DNA of 64,000 bases, from assembly GCA_949130485.1 (NCBI GenBank), contig OX422192.1:1959585-2023584 (forward strand), written 5' to 3'. Below are positions 34,901 through 49,236 of this stretch, one piece after another. This stretch comes from Agelas oroides (lineage: Eukaryota > Porifera > Demospongiae > Agelasida > Agelasidae). Below the pieces are notes generated by a model that searched no databases, had not been told where the DNA came from, and saw nothing but the letters and a program-made list of their open reading frames with translations. Both the position numbers and the translations under genes were made by a program. Every line of letters starts with the position of its first letter. Positions within the stretch are counted from its first letter, which is position 1.

Positions 34901-36967
34901 CAAATTTCCATTGCCGATACTATGCGGCGATGGTGCAGGAGGAGCAATTTGCTAGCTCGTACCGCTTTGTGCGTTGATTGCACAAACGGAGGAATTGCAT
35001 TTTTGGCCACCCCATTCCCTCAGCTTCTTGCTCATATGCAGTTTGCATTAGTGCAACTATTGTTCCGGGCTAGGGTTTGCAGGGAATTTACGCGAATTTC
35101 CATGCCGATACTATGCGGCGATGATGCAGGAGGAACAATTTGCTAGCTCGTACTTCTTTGTGCGTTGATTGCACAAACGTAGGGTTTGCGTTTTTGGCCT
35201 CCCCATTCCCACAGCTTCTTGCTCATATGTAGTTTGCATTAGTGCAACTATTATTCCGGGCTAGGGTTTGCAGGGAATCTACGCGAATTTCCATTGCCGA
35301 TACTATGCGACGATGGTGCAGGAGGAACAATTTGCTAGCTCGTACCGCTTTGTGCGTTAATTACACAAACGGAGGAATTGCATGTTTGGCCACCCCATTC
35401 CCTCAGCTTCTTGCTCATATGTAGTTTGCATTAGTGCAACAATTGTTCCGGGCTAGTGTTTGCAGGGAATTTACGCGAATTTCATTTGCCGATACTATGC
35501 GGCGATGGTGCAGGAGGAGCAATTTGCTAGCTCATACCGCTTTGTGTGTTGATTGCACAAACGGAGGATTTGCATTTTGGCCACCCCATTCCCTCAGCTT
35601 CTTGCTCATATGTAGTTTGCATTAGTGCAACTAGTGTTCCGGGCTAGGGTTTGCAGGGAATTTACGCGAATTTCCATGCCGATACTATGCGGCGATGATG
35701 CAGGAGGAACAATTTGCTAGCTCGTACTTCTTTGTGCGTTGATTGCACAAACGTAGGGTTTGCGTTTTTGGCCTCCCAATTCCCACAGCTTCTTGCTCAT
35801 ATGTAGTTTGCATTAGTGCAACTATTGTTCCGGGCTAGGGTTTGCAGGGAATCTACGCGAATTTCCATTGCCGATACTATGCGACGATGGTGCAGGAGGA
35901 ACAATTTGCTAGCTCGTACCGCTTTGTGCGTTGATTACACAAACGGAGGAATTGCATGTTTGGCCACCCCATTCCCTCAGCTTCTTGCTCATATGTAGTT
36001 TGCATTAGTGCAACTATTGTTCCGGGCTAGTGTTTGCAGGGAATTTACGCGAATTTCCTTTGCCGATACTATGCGGCGATGGTGCAGGAGGAGCAATTTG
36101 CTAGCTCGTACCGCTTTGTGCGTTGATTGCACAAACGGAGGATTTGCATTTTTGGCCACCCCATTCCCTCAGCTTCTTGCTCATATGTAGTTTGCATTAG
36201 TGCAACTAGTGTTCCGGGCTAGGGTTTGCAGGGAATTTACGCGAATTTCCATAGCCGATACTATGCGGCGATGGTGCAGGAGGAGCAATTTGCTAGCTCG
36301 TACCGCTTTGTGCGTTGATTGCACAAGCGGAGGAATTGCATTTTTGGCCACCCCATTCCCTCAGCTTCTTGCTCATATGTAGTTTGCATTAGTGCAACTA
36401 TTGTTCCGGGCTAGGGTTTGCAGGGAATTTTTCGCGAATTTCCATGCCGATACTATGCGGCGATGATGCAGGAGGAACAATTTGCTAGCTCGTACTTCTT
36501 TGTGCGTTGATTGCACAAACGTAGGGTTTGCGTTTTTGGCCTCCCCATTCCTACAGCTTCTTGCTCATATGTAGTTTGCATTAGTGCAACTATTGTTCCG
36601 GGCTAGGGTTTGCAGGGAATCTACGCGAATTTCCATTGCCGATACTATGCGACGATGGTGCAGGAGGAACAATTTGCTAGCTCGTACCGCTTTGTGCGTT
36701 GATTACACAAACGGAGGAATTGCATGTTTGGCCACCCCATTCCCTCAGCTTCTTGCTCATATGTAGTTTGCATTAGTGCAACTATTGTTCCGGGCTAGTG
36801 TTTGCAGGGAATTTACGCGAATTTCCTTTGCCGATACTATGCGGCGATGGTGCAGGAGGAGCAATTTTCTAGCTCGTACCGCTTTGTGTGTTGATTGCAC
36901 AAACGGAGGATTTGCATTTTTGGCCACCCCATTCCCTCAGCTTCTTGCTGATATGTAGTTTGCATTA

Positions 36968-37534
36968 GTGCAACTATTGTTCCGGGCTGGGGTTTGCAGG
37001 GAATTTACGCGAATTTCCTTTGCCGATACTATGCGGCGATGGTGCAGGAGGAGCAATTTGCTAGCTCGTACCGCTTTGTGCGTTAGTTGCACAAACGGAG
37101 GAATTGAATTTTTGGCCACCCCATTCCCTCAGCTTCTTGCTCATATGCAGTTTGCATTAGTGCAACTATTGTTCCGGGCTAGTGTTTGCAGGGAATTTAC
37201 GCGAATTTCCTTTGCCGATACTATGCGGCGATGGTGCAGGAGGAGCAATTTGCTAGCTCGTACCGCTTTGTGTGTTGATTGCACAAACGGAGGATTTGCA
37301 TTTTTGGCCACCCCATTCCCTCAGCTTCTTGCTGATATGTGGTTTGCATTAGTGCAACTATTGTTCCGGGCTAGGGTTTGCAGGGAATTTACGCGAATTT
37401 CCTTTGCCGATACTATGCGGCGATGGTGCAGGAGGAGCAATTTGCTAGCTCGTACCGCTTTGTGTGTTGATTGCACAAACGGAGGATTTGCATTTTTGGG
37501 CACTCCATTCCCTCAGCTTCTTGCTCATATGTAG
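36968..37534 (+). other. Three satellite monomers fused into one 188-codon frame
   Basis: The TAG that normally ends each monomer frame has become CAG (37147-37149) and TGG (37339-37341) here, so three 64-codon repeats read through. Similar two-monomer fusions occur at 16056-16430, 20468-20842, 26606-26980 and 49237-49611. The first codon is GTG and there is no supporting promoter or splice signal. I take it as chance loss of a stop rather than a gene. Confidence 0.6.
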
Positions 37535-39461
37535 TTTGCATTAGTACAACTATTGTTCCGGGCTAGGGATTGCAGGGAATTTACGCGAATTTCCATTGCC
37601 GATACTATGCGGCGATGGTGCAGGAGGAGCAATTTGCTAGCTCGTACCGCTTTATGCGTTGATTGCACAAACGGAGGAATTGCATTTTTGGCCACCCCAT
37701 TCCCTCAGCTTCTTGCTCATATGCAGTTTGCATTAGTGCAACTATTGTTCCGGGCTAGTGTTTGCAGGGAATTTACGCGAATTTCCTTTGCCGATACTAT
37801 GCGGCGATGGTGCAGGAGGAGCAATTTGCTAGCTCGTACCGCTTTGTGTGTTGATTACACAAACTGAGGATTTGCATTTTTGGCCACCCCATTCCCTCAG
37901 CTTCTTGCTGATATGTAGTTTGCATTAGTGCAACTATTGTTCCGGGCTAGGGTTTGCAGGGAATTTACGCGAATTTCCTTTGCCGATACTATGCGGCGAT
38001 GGTGCAGGAGGAGCAATTTGCTAGCTCGTACCGCTTTATGCGTTGATTGCACAAACGGAGGAATTGCATTTTTGGCCACCCCATTCCCTCAGCTTCTTGC
38101 TCATATGCAGTTTGCATTAGTGCAACTATTGTTCCGGGCTAGGGTTTGCAGGGAATCTACGCGAATTTCCATGCCGGTAATATGCGGCGATGATGCAGGA
38201 GGAACAATTTGCTAGCTCGTACTTCTTTGTGCGTTGATTGCACAAACGTAGGGTTTGCGTTTTTGGCCTCCCCATTCCCACAGATTCTTGCTCATATGTA
38301 GTTTGCATTAGTGCAACTATTGTTCCGGGCTAGGGTTTGCAGGGAATCTACGCGAATTTCCATTGCCGATACTATGCGGCGATGGTGCAGGAGGAACAAT
38401 TTGCTAGATCGTACCGCTTTGTGCGTTGATTGTACAAACGGAGGAATTGCATTTTTGGCCACCCCATTCCCTCAGCTTCTTGCTCATATGTACTTTGCAT
38501 TAGTGCAACTATTGTTCCGGGCTAGGGTTTGCAGGGAATTTACGCAAATTTCCATTGCCGATACTATGCGGCGATGGTGCAGGAGGAGCAATTTGCTAGC
38601 TCGTACCGCTTTGTGCGTTGATTGCACAAACGGAGGAATTGCATTTTTGGCCACCCCATTCCCTCAGCTTCTTGCTCATATGCAGTTTGCATTAGTGCAA
38701 CTATTGTTCCGGGCTAGGGTTTGCAGGGAATTTACGCGAATTTCCATGCCGATACTATGCGGCGATGATGCAGGAGGAACAATTTGCTAGCTCGTACTTC
38801 TTTGTGCGTTGATTGCACAAACGTAGGGTTTGCGTTTTTGGCCTCCCCATTCCCACAGCTTCTTGCTCATATGTAGTTTGCATTAGTGCAACTATTGTTC
38901 CGGGCTAGGGTTTGCAGGGAATCTACTCGAATTTCCATTGCCGATACTATGCGACGATGGTGCAGGAGGAACAATTTGCTAGCTCGTACCGCTTTGTGCG
39001 TTGATTACACAAACGGAGGAATTGCATGTTTGGCCACCCCATTCCCTCAGCTTCTTGCTCATATGTAGTTTGCATTAGTGCAACTATTGTTCCGGGCTAG
39101 TGTTTGCAGGGAATTTACGCGAATTTCCTTTGCCGATACTATGCGGCGATGGTGCAGGAGGAGCAATTTGCTAGCTCATACCGCTTTGTTTGTTGATTGC
39201 ACAAACGGAGGATTTGCATTTTTGGCCACCCCATTCCCTCAGCTTCTTGCTCATATGTAGTTTGCATTAGTGCAACTAGTGTTCCGGGCTAGGGTTTGCA
39301 GGGAATTTACGCGAATTTCCATAGCCGATACTATGCTGCGATGGTGCAGGAGGAGCAATTTGCTAGCTCGTACCGCTTTGTGCGTTGATTGCACAAACGG
39401 AGGAATTGCATTTTTGGCCACCCCATTCCCTCAGCTTCTTGCTCATATGTAGTTTGCATTA

Positions 39462-39652
39462 GTGCAACTATTGTTCCGGGCTAGGGTTTGCAGGGAATTT
39501 ACGCGAATTTCCATGCCGATACTATGCGGCGATGATGCAGGAGGAACAATTTGCTAGCTCGTACTTCTTTGTGCGTTGATTGCACAAACGTAGGGTTTGC
39601 GTTTTTGGCCTCCCCATTCCCACAGCTTCTTGCTCATATGTAGTTTGCATTA
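39462..39652 (+). repeat. Representative 191-bp subfamily monomer
   Basis: This subfamily lacks one base in CCATGCCGATAC (usual CCATTGCCGATAC). It carries linked variants: GCGATGATGCAGG, CGTACTTCTTTG, ACGTAGGGTTTGCG and CATTCCCACAG. The lost base shifts the plus frame within the monomer. Copies recur every three or four monomers between about 33 and 48 kb and related forms occur further left, but I see none to the right of about 48.3 kb. Confidence 0.75.
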
Positions 39653-42600
39653 GTGCAACTATTGTTCCGGGCTAGGGATTGCAGGGAATCTACGCGAATT
39701 TCCATTGCCGATACTATGCGACGATGGTGCAGGAGGAACAATTTGCTAGCTCGTACCGCTTTGTGCGTTGATTACACAAACGGAGGAATTGCATGTTTGG
39801 CCACCCCATTCCCTCAGCTTCTTGCTCATATGTAGTTTGCATTAGTGCAACTATTGTTCCGGGCTAGGGTTTGCAGGGAATTTACGCGAATTTCCATGCC
39901 GATACTATGCGGCGATGATGCAGGAGGAACAATTTGCTAGCTCGTACTTCTTTGTGCGTTGATTGCACAAACGTAGGGTTTGCGTTTTTGGCCTCCCCAT
40001 TCCCACAGCTTCTTCCTCATATGTAGTTTGCATTAGTACAACAATTGTTCCGGGCTAGGGTTTGCAGGGAATCTACGCGAATTTCCATTGCCGATACTAT
40101 ACGGTGATGGTGCAGGAGGAACAATTTGCTAGATCGTACCGCTTTGTGCGTTGATTGCACAAACGGAGGAATTGCAATTTTGGCCACCCCATTCCCTCAG
40201 CTTCTTGCTCATATGCAGTTTGCATTACTGCAACTATTGTTCCGGGCTAGGGTTTGCAGGGAATTTACGCGAATTTCCATGACGGTAATATGCGGCGATG
40301 ATGCAGGAGGAACAATTTGCTAGCTCGTACTTCTTTGTGCGTTGATTGCACAAACGTAGGGTTTGCGTTTTTGGCCTCCCCATTCCCACAGCTTCTTGCT
40401 CATATGTAGTTTGCATTAGTGCAACTATTGTTCCGGGCTAGGGTTTGCAGGGAATCTACGCGAATTTCCATTGCCGATACTATGCGGCGATGGTGCAGGA
40501 GGAACAATTTGCTAGATCGTACCGCTTTGTGCGTTGATTGCACAAACGGAGGAACTGCATTTTTGGCCACCCCATTCCCTCAGCTTCTTGCTGATATGTA
40601 GTTTGCATTAGTGCAACTATTGTTCCGGGCTAGGGTTTGCAGGGAATTTACGCGAATTTCCTTTGCCGATACTATGCGGCGATGGTGCAGGAGGAGCAAT
40701 TTGCTATCTCGTACCGCTTTGTGTGTTGATTACACAAACGGAAGATTTGCATTTTTGGCCACCCCATTCCCTCAGCTTCTTGCTGATATGTAGTTTGCAT
40801 TAGTGCAACTATTGTTCCGGGCTAGGGTTTGCAGGGAATTTACGCGAATTTCCATAGCCGATACTATGCGGCGATGGTGCAGGAGGAGCTATTTGCTAGC
40901 TCGTACCGCTTTGTACGTTGATTGCACAAACGGAGGAATTGCATTTTTGGCCACCCCATTCCCTCAGCTTCTTGCTCATATGTAGTTTGCATTAGTGCAA
41001 CTATTGTTCCGGGCTATGGTTTGCAGGGAATTTACGCGAATTTCCATGCCGATAATATGCGGCGATGATGCAGGAGGAACAATTTGCTAGCTCGTACTTC
41101 TTTGTGCGTTGATTGCACAAACGTAGTGTTTGCGTTTTTGGCCTCCCCATTCCCACAGCTTCTTCCTCATATGTAGTTTGCATTAGTGCAACTATTGTTC
41201 CGGGCTATGGTTTGCAGGGAATTTACGCGAATTTCCATGCCGATAATATGCGGCGATGATGCAGGAGGAACAATTTGCTAGCTCGTACTTCTTTGTGCGT
41301 TGATTGCACAAACGTAGGGTTTGCGTTTTTGGCCTCCCCATTCCCACAGCTTCTTCCTCATATGTAGTTTGCATTAGTGCAACAATTGTTCCGGGCTAGG
41401 GTTTGCAGGGAATCTACGCGAATTTCCATTGCCGATACTATACGGTGATGGTGCAGGAGGAACAATTTGCTAGATCGTACCGCTTTGTGCGTTGATTGCA
41501 CAAACGGAGGAATTGCATTTTTGGCCACACCATTACCTCAGCTTCTTGCTCATATGTAGTTTGCATTAGTGCAACAATTGTTCCGGGCTAGGGTTTGCAG
41601 GGAATTTACGCGAATTTCCATGCCGGTAATATGCGGCGATGATGCAGGAGGAACAATTTGCTAGCTCGTACTTCTTGTGCGTTGATTGCACAAACGTAGG
41701 GTTTGCGTTTTTGGCCTCCCCATTCCCACAGCTTCTTGCTCATATGTAGTTTGCATTAGTGCAACTATTGTTCCGGGCTAGGGTTTGCAGGGAATCTACG
41801 CGAATTTCCATTGCCGATACTATGCGGCGATGGTGCAGGAGGAACAATTTGCTAGATCGTACCGCTTTGTGCGTTGATTGCACAAACGTAGGGTTTGCGT
41901 TTTTGGCCTCCCCATTCCCACAGCTTCTTGCTCATATGTAGTTTGCATTAGTGCAACTATTGTTCCGGGCTAGGGTTTGCAGGGAATCTACGCGAATTTC
42001 CATTGCCGATACTATGCGGCGATGGTGCAGGAGGAACAATTTGCTAGATCGTACCGCTTTGTGCGTTGATTGCACAAACGGAGGAACTGCATTTTTGGCC
42101 ACCCCATTCCCTCAGCTTCTTGCTCATATGTAGTTTGCATTAGTGCAACTATTGTTCCGGGCTAGGGTTTGCAGGGAATTTACGCGAATTTCCATTGCCG
42201 ATACTATGCGGCGATGGTGCAGGAGGAGCAATTTGATAGCTCGTACCGCTTTGTGTGTTGATTACACAAACGGAAGATTTGCATTTTTGGCCACCCCATT
42301 CCCTCAGCTTCTTGCTGATATGTAGTTTGCATTAGTGCAACTATTGTTCCGGGCTAGGGTTTGCAGGGATTTTACGCGAATTTCCTTTGCCGATACTATG
42401 AGGCGATGGTGCAGGAGGAGCAATTTGCTAGCTCGTACCGCTTTGTGTGTTGATTGCACAAACGGAGGATTTGAATTTTTGGCCACCCCATTCCCTCAGC
42501 TTCTTGCTCATATGTAGTGTGCATTAGTGCAACTAGTGTTCCGGGCTAGGGTTTGCAGGGAATTTACGCGAATTTCCATAGCCGATACTATGCGGCGATG

Positions 42601-45600
42601 GTGCAGGAGGAGCAATTTGCTAGCTCGTACCGCTTTGTGTGTTGATTGCACAAACGGAGGAATTGCATTTTTGGCCACCCCATTCCCTCAGCTTCTTGCT
42701 CATATGTAGTTTGCATTAGTGCAACTATTGTTTCGGGCTATGGTTTGCAGGGAATTTACGCGAATTTCCATGCCGATAATATGCGGCGATGATGCAGGAG
42801 GAACAATTTGCTAGCTCGTACTTCTTTGTGCGTTGATTGCACAAACGTAGGGTTTGCGTTTTTGGCCTCACCATTCCCACAGCTTCTTCCTCATATGTAG
42901 TTTGCATTAGTGCAACAATTGTTCCGGGCTAGGGTTTGCAGGGAATCTACGCGAATTTCCATTGCCGATACTATACGGTGATGGTGCAGGAGGAACAATT
43001 TGCTAGATCGTACCGCTTTGTGCGTTGATTGCACAAACGGAGGAATTGCATTTTTGGCCACCCCATTACCTCAGCTTCTTGCTCATATGTAGTTTGCATT
43101 AGTGCAACTATTGTTCCGGGCTAGGGTTTGCAGGGAATTTACGCGAATTTCCATGCCGGTAATATGCGGCGATGATGCAGGAGGAACAATTTGCTAGCTC
43201 GTACTTCTTGTGCGTTGATTGCACAAACGTAGGGTTTGCGTTTTTGGCCTCCCCATTCCCACAGCTTCTTGCTCATATGTAGTTTGCATTAGTGCAACTA
43301 TTGTTCCGGGCTAGGGTTTGCAGGGAATTTACGCGAATTTCCTTCGCCGATACTATGCGGCGATGGTGCAGGAGGAGCAATTTGCTAGCTCGTACCGCTT
43401 TGTGTGTTGATTACACAAACGGTAGATTTGCATTTTTGGCCACCCCATTCCCTCAGCTTCTTGCTGATATGTAGTTTGCATTAGTGCAACTATTGTTCCG
43501 GGCTAGGGTTTGCAGGGAATTTACTCGAATTTCCTTTGCAGATACTATGAGGCGATGGTGCAGGAGGAGCAATTTGCTAGCTCGTACCGCTTTGTGTGTT
43601 GATTGCACAAACGGAGGATTTGCATTTTTGGGCACCCCATTCCCTCAGCTTCTTGCTCATATGTAGTTTGCATTAGTACAACTATTGTTCCGGGCTAGGG
43701 ATTGCAGGGAATTTACGCGAATTTCCATTGCCGATACTATGGGGCGATGGTGCAGGAGGAGCAATTTGCTAGCTCGTACCGCTTTATGCGTTGATTGCAC
43801 AAACGGAGGAATTGCATTTTTGGCCACCCCATTCCCTCAGCTTCTTGCTCATATGCAGTTTGCATTAGTGCAAATATTGTTCCGGGCTAGGGTTTGCAGG
43901 GAATCTACGCGAATTTCCATTGCCGATACTATGCGGCGACGGTGCAGGAGGAACAATTTGCTAGATCGTACCGCTTTGTGCGTTGATTGCACAAACGGAG
44001 GATTTGAATTTTTGGCCACCCCATTCCCTCAGCTTCTTGCTCATATGTAGTTTGCATGAGTGCAACTAGTGTTCCGGGCTAGGGTTTGCAGGGAATTTAC
44101 GCGAATTTCCATAGCCGATACTATGCGGCGATGGTGCAGGAGGAGCAATTTGCTAGCTCGTACCGCTTTGTGCGTTGATTGCACAAACGGAGGAATTGCA
44201 TTTTTGGCCACCCCATTCCCTCAGCTTCTTGCTCATATGCAGTTTGCATTAGTGCAACTATTGTACCGGGCTAGGGTTTGCAGGGAATTTACGCGAATTT
44301 CCATGCCGATACTATGCGGCGATGATGCAGGAGGAACAATTTGCTAGCTCGTACTTCTTTGTGCGTTGATTGCACAAACGTAGGGTTTGCGTTTTTGGCC
44401 TCCCCATTCCCACAGCTTCTTGCTCATATGTAGTTTGCATTAGTGCAACTATTGTTCCGGGCTAGGGTTTGCAGGGAATCTACGCGAATTTCCATTGCCG
44501 ATACTATGCGGCGATGGTGCAGGAGGAACAATTTGCTAGATCGTACCGCTTTGTGCGTTGATTGCACAAACGGAGGAATTGCATTTTTGGCCACCCCATT
44601 CCCTCAGCTTCTTGCTGATATGTAGTTTGCATTAGTGCAACTATTGTTCCGGGCTAGGGTTTGCAAAGAATTTACGTGAATTTCCTTTGCCGATACTATG
44701 CGGCGATGGTGCAGGAGGAGCAATTTGCTAGATCGTACCGCTTTGTGTGTTGATTACACAAACGGAGGATTTACATTTTTGGGCACCCCATTCCCTCAGC
44801 TTCTTGCTCATATGTAGTTTGCATTAGTGCAACTATTGTACCGGGCTAGGGTTTGCAGGGAATTTACGCGAATTTCCATGCCGATACTATGCGGCGATGA
44901 TGCAGGAGGAACAATTTGCTAGCTCGTACTTCTTTGTGCGTTGATTGCACAAACGTAGGGTTTGCGTTTTTGGCCTCCCCATTCCCACAGCTTCTTGCTC
45001 ATATGTAGTTTGCATTAGTGCAACTATTGTTCCGGGCTAGGGTTTGCAGGGAATCTACGCGAATTTCCATTGCCGATACTATGCGGCGATGGTGCAGGAG
45101 GAACAATTTGCTAGATCGTACCGCTTTGTGCGTTGATTGCACAAACGGAGGAATTGCATTTTTGGCCACCCCATTCCCTCAGCTTCTTGCTGATATGTAG
45201 TTTGCATTAGTGCAACTATTGTTCCGGGCTAGGGTTTGCAAAGAATTTACGTGAATTTCCTTTGCCGATACTATGCGGCGATGGTGCAGGAGGAGCAATT
45301 TGCTAGATCGTACCGCTTTGTGTGTTGATTACACAAACGGAGGATTTACATTTTTGGGCACCCCATTCCCTCAGCTTCTTGCTCATATGTAGTTTGCATT
45401 AGTGCAACTAGTGTTCCGGGCTAGGGTTTGCAGGGAATTTACGCGAATTTCCATAGCCGATACTATGCGGCGATGGTGCAGGAGGAGCAATTTGCCAGCT
45501 CGTACCGCTTTGTGCGTTGATTGCACAAACGGAGGAATTGCATTTTTGGCCACCCCATTCCCTCAGCTTCTTGCTCATATGCAGTTTGCATTAGTGCAAC

Positions 45601-48600
45601 TATTGTTCCGGGCTTAGGTTTGCAGGGAATTTACGCGAATTTCCATGCCGATACTATGCGGCGATGATGCAGGAGGAACAATTTGCTAGCTCGTACTTCT
45701 TTGTGCGTTGATTGCACAAACGTAGGGTTTGCGTTTTTGGCCTCCCCATTCCCACAGCGTCTTGCTCATATGTAGTTTGCATTAGTGCAACTATTGTTCC
45801 GGGCTAGGGTTTGCAGGGAATCTACGCGAATTTCCATTGCCGATACTATGCGGCGATGGTGCAGGAGGAACAATTTGCTAGATCGTACCGCTTTGTGCGT
45901 TGATTGCACAAACGGAGGAATTGCATTTTTGGCCACCCCATTCCCTCAGCTTCTTGCTCATATGTAGTTTCCATTAGTGCAACTATTGTTCCGGGCTAGG
46001 GTTTGCAGGGAATCTACGCGAATTTCCATTGCCGATACTATGCGACGATGGTGCAGGAGGAACAATTTGCTAGCTCGTACCGCTTTGTGCGTTGATTACA
46101 CAAACGGAGGAATTGCATGTTTGGCCACCCCATTCCCTCAACTTCTTGCTCATATGTAGTTTGCATTAGTGCAACTATTGTTCCGGGCTAGTGTTTGCAG
46201 GGAATTTACGCGAATTTCCTTTGCCGATACTATGCGGCGATGGTGCAGGAGGAGCAATTTGCTAGCTCGTACCGCTTTGTGTGTTGATTGCACAAACGGA
46301 GGATTTGCATTTTTGGCCACCCCATTCCTCAGCTTCTTGCTCATATGTAGTTTGCATTAGTGCAACTAGTGTTCCGGGCAAGGGTTTGCAGGGAATTTAC
46401 GCGAATTTCCATAGCCGATACTATGCGGCGATGGTGCAGGAGGAGCAATTTGCTAGCTCGTACCGCTTTATGCGTTGATTGCACAAACGGAGGAATTGCA
46501 TTTTTGGCCACCCCATTCCCTCAGCTTCTTGCTCATATGCAGTTTGCATTAGTGCAACTATTGTTCCGGGCTAGGGTTTGCAAGGAATCTACGCGAATTT
46601 CCATTGCCGATACTATGCGGCGATGGTGCAGGAGGAACAATTTGCTAGATCGTACCGCTTTGTGCGTTGATTGCACAAACAGAGGAATTGCATTTTGGCC
46701 ACCCCATTCCCTCAGCTTCTTGCTCATATGCAGTTTGCATTAGTGCAACTATTGTTCCGGGCTAGGGTTTGCAGGGAATCTACGCGAATTTCCATTGCCG
46801 ATACTATGCGGCGATGGTGCAGGAGGAGCAATTTGCTATCTCGTACCGCTTTATGCGTTGATTGCACAAACGGAGGAATTGCATTTTTGGCCACCCCATT
46901 CCCTCAGCTTCTTGCTCATATGCAGTTTGCATTAGTGCAACTATTGTTCCGGGCTAGGGTTTGCAGGGAATCTACGCGAATTTCCATTGCCGATACTATG
47001 CGGCGATGGTGCAGGAGGAACAATTTGCTAGATCGTACCGCTTTGTGCGTTGATTGTACAAACGGAGGAATTGCATTTTTAGCCACCCCATTCCCTCAGC
47101 TTCTTGCTCATATGTAGTTTGCATTAGTGCAACTATTGTTCCGGGCTAGGGTTTGCAGGGAATTTACGCGAATTTCCATGCCGGTAATATGCGGCGATGA
47201 TGCAGGAGGAACAATTTGCTAGCTCGTACTTCTTTGTGCGTTGATTGCACAAACGTAGGGTTTGCGTTTTTGGCCTCCCCATTCCCACAGCTTCTTGCTC
47301 ATATGTAGTTTGCATTAGTGCAACTATTGTTCCGGGCTAGGGTTTGCAGGGAATCAACGCGAATTTCCATTGCCGATACTATGCGGCGATGGTGCAGGAG
47401 GAACAATTTGCTAGATCGTACCGCTTTGTGCGTTGATTGAACAAACGGAGGAATTGCATTTTTGGCCACCCCATTCCCTCAGCTTCTTGCTTCATATGTA
47501 CTTTGCATTAGTGCAACTTGTGTTCCGGGCTAGGGTTTGCAGGGAATTTACGCAAATTTCCATTGCCGATACAATGCGGCGATGGTGCAGGAGGAGCAAT
47601 TTGCTAGCTCGTACCGCTTTGTGCGTTGATTGCACAAACAGAGGAATTGCATTTTTGGCCACCCCATTCCCTCAGCTTCTTGCTCATATGCAGTTTGCAT
47701 TAGTGCAACTATTGTTCCGGGCTAGGGTTTGCAGGGAATTTACGCGAAGTTCCATGCCGATACTATGCGGCGATGATGCAGGAGGAACAATTTGCTAGCT
47801 CGTACTTCTTTGTGCGTTGATTGCACAAACGTAGGGTTTGCGTTTTTGGCCTCCCCATTCCCACAACTTCTTGCTCATATGTAGTTTGCATTAGTGCAAC
47901 TATTGTTCCGGGCTAGGGTTTGCAGGGAATCTACGCGAATTTCCATTGCCGATACTATGCGACGATGGTGCAGGAGGAGCAATTTGCTAGCTCGTACCGC
48001 TTTGTGCGTTGATTGCACAAACAGAGGAATTGCATTTTTGGCCACCCCATTCCCTCAGCTTCTTGCTCATATGCAGTTTGCATTAGTGCAACTATTGTTC
48101 CGGGCTAGGGTTTGCAGGGAATTTACGCGAATTTCCATGCCGATACTATGCGGCGATGATGCAGGAGGAACAATTTGCTAGCTCGTACTTCTTTGTGCGT
48201 TGATTGCACAAACGTAGGGTTTGCGTTTTTGGCCTCCCCATTCCCACAACTTCTTGCTCATATGTAGTTTGCATTAGTGCAACTATTGTTCCGGGCTAGG
48301 GTTTGCAGGGAATCTACGCGAATTTCCATTGCCGATACTATGCGACGATGGTGCAGGAGGAACAATTTGCTAGCTCGTACCGCTTTGTGCGTTGATTACA
48401 CAAACGGAGGAATTGCATGTTTTGCCACCCCATTCCCTCAGCTTCTTGCTCATATGTAGTTTGCATTAGTGCAACTATTGTTCCGGGCTAGTGTTTGCAG
48501 GGAATTTACGCGAATTTCCTTTGCCGATACTATGCGGCGAAGGTGCAGGAGGAGCAATTTGCTAGCTCATACCGCTTTGTGTGTTGATTGCACAAACGGA

Positions 48601-49236
48601 GGATTTGCATTTTTGGCCACCCCATTCCCTCAGCTTCTTGCTCATATGTAGTTTGCATTAGTGCAACTAGTGTTCCGGGCTAGGGTTTGCAGGGAATTTA
48701 CGCGAATTTCCATAGCCGATACTATGCGGCGATGGTGCAGGAGGAGCAATTTGCTAGCTCGTACCGCTTTGTGCGTTGATTGCACAAACGGAGGAATTGC
48801 ATTTTTGGCCACCCCATTCCCTCAGTTTCTTGCTGATATGTAGTTTGCATTAGTGCAACTATTGTTCCGGGCTAGGGTTTGCAGGGAATTTACGGGAATT
48901 TCCTTTGCCGATACTATGCGGCGATGGTGCAGGAGGAGTAATTTGCTAGCTCGTACCGCTTTGTGCGTTGATTGCACAAACGGAGGATTTGCATTTTTGG
49001 CCACCCCATTCCCTCAGTTTCTTGCTGACATGTAGTTTGCATTAGTGCAACTATTGTTCCGGGCTAGGGTTTGCAGGGAATTTACGCGAATTTCCATTGC
49101 CGATACTATGCGGCGATGGTGCAGGAGGAGTAATTTGCTAGCTCGTACCGCTTTGTGCGTTGATTGCACAAACGGAGGAATTGCATTTTTGGCCACCCCA
49201 TTCCCTCAGCTTCTTGCTGATATTTAGTTTGCATTA

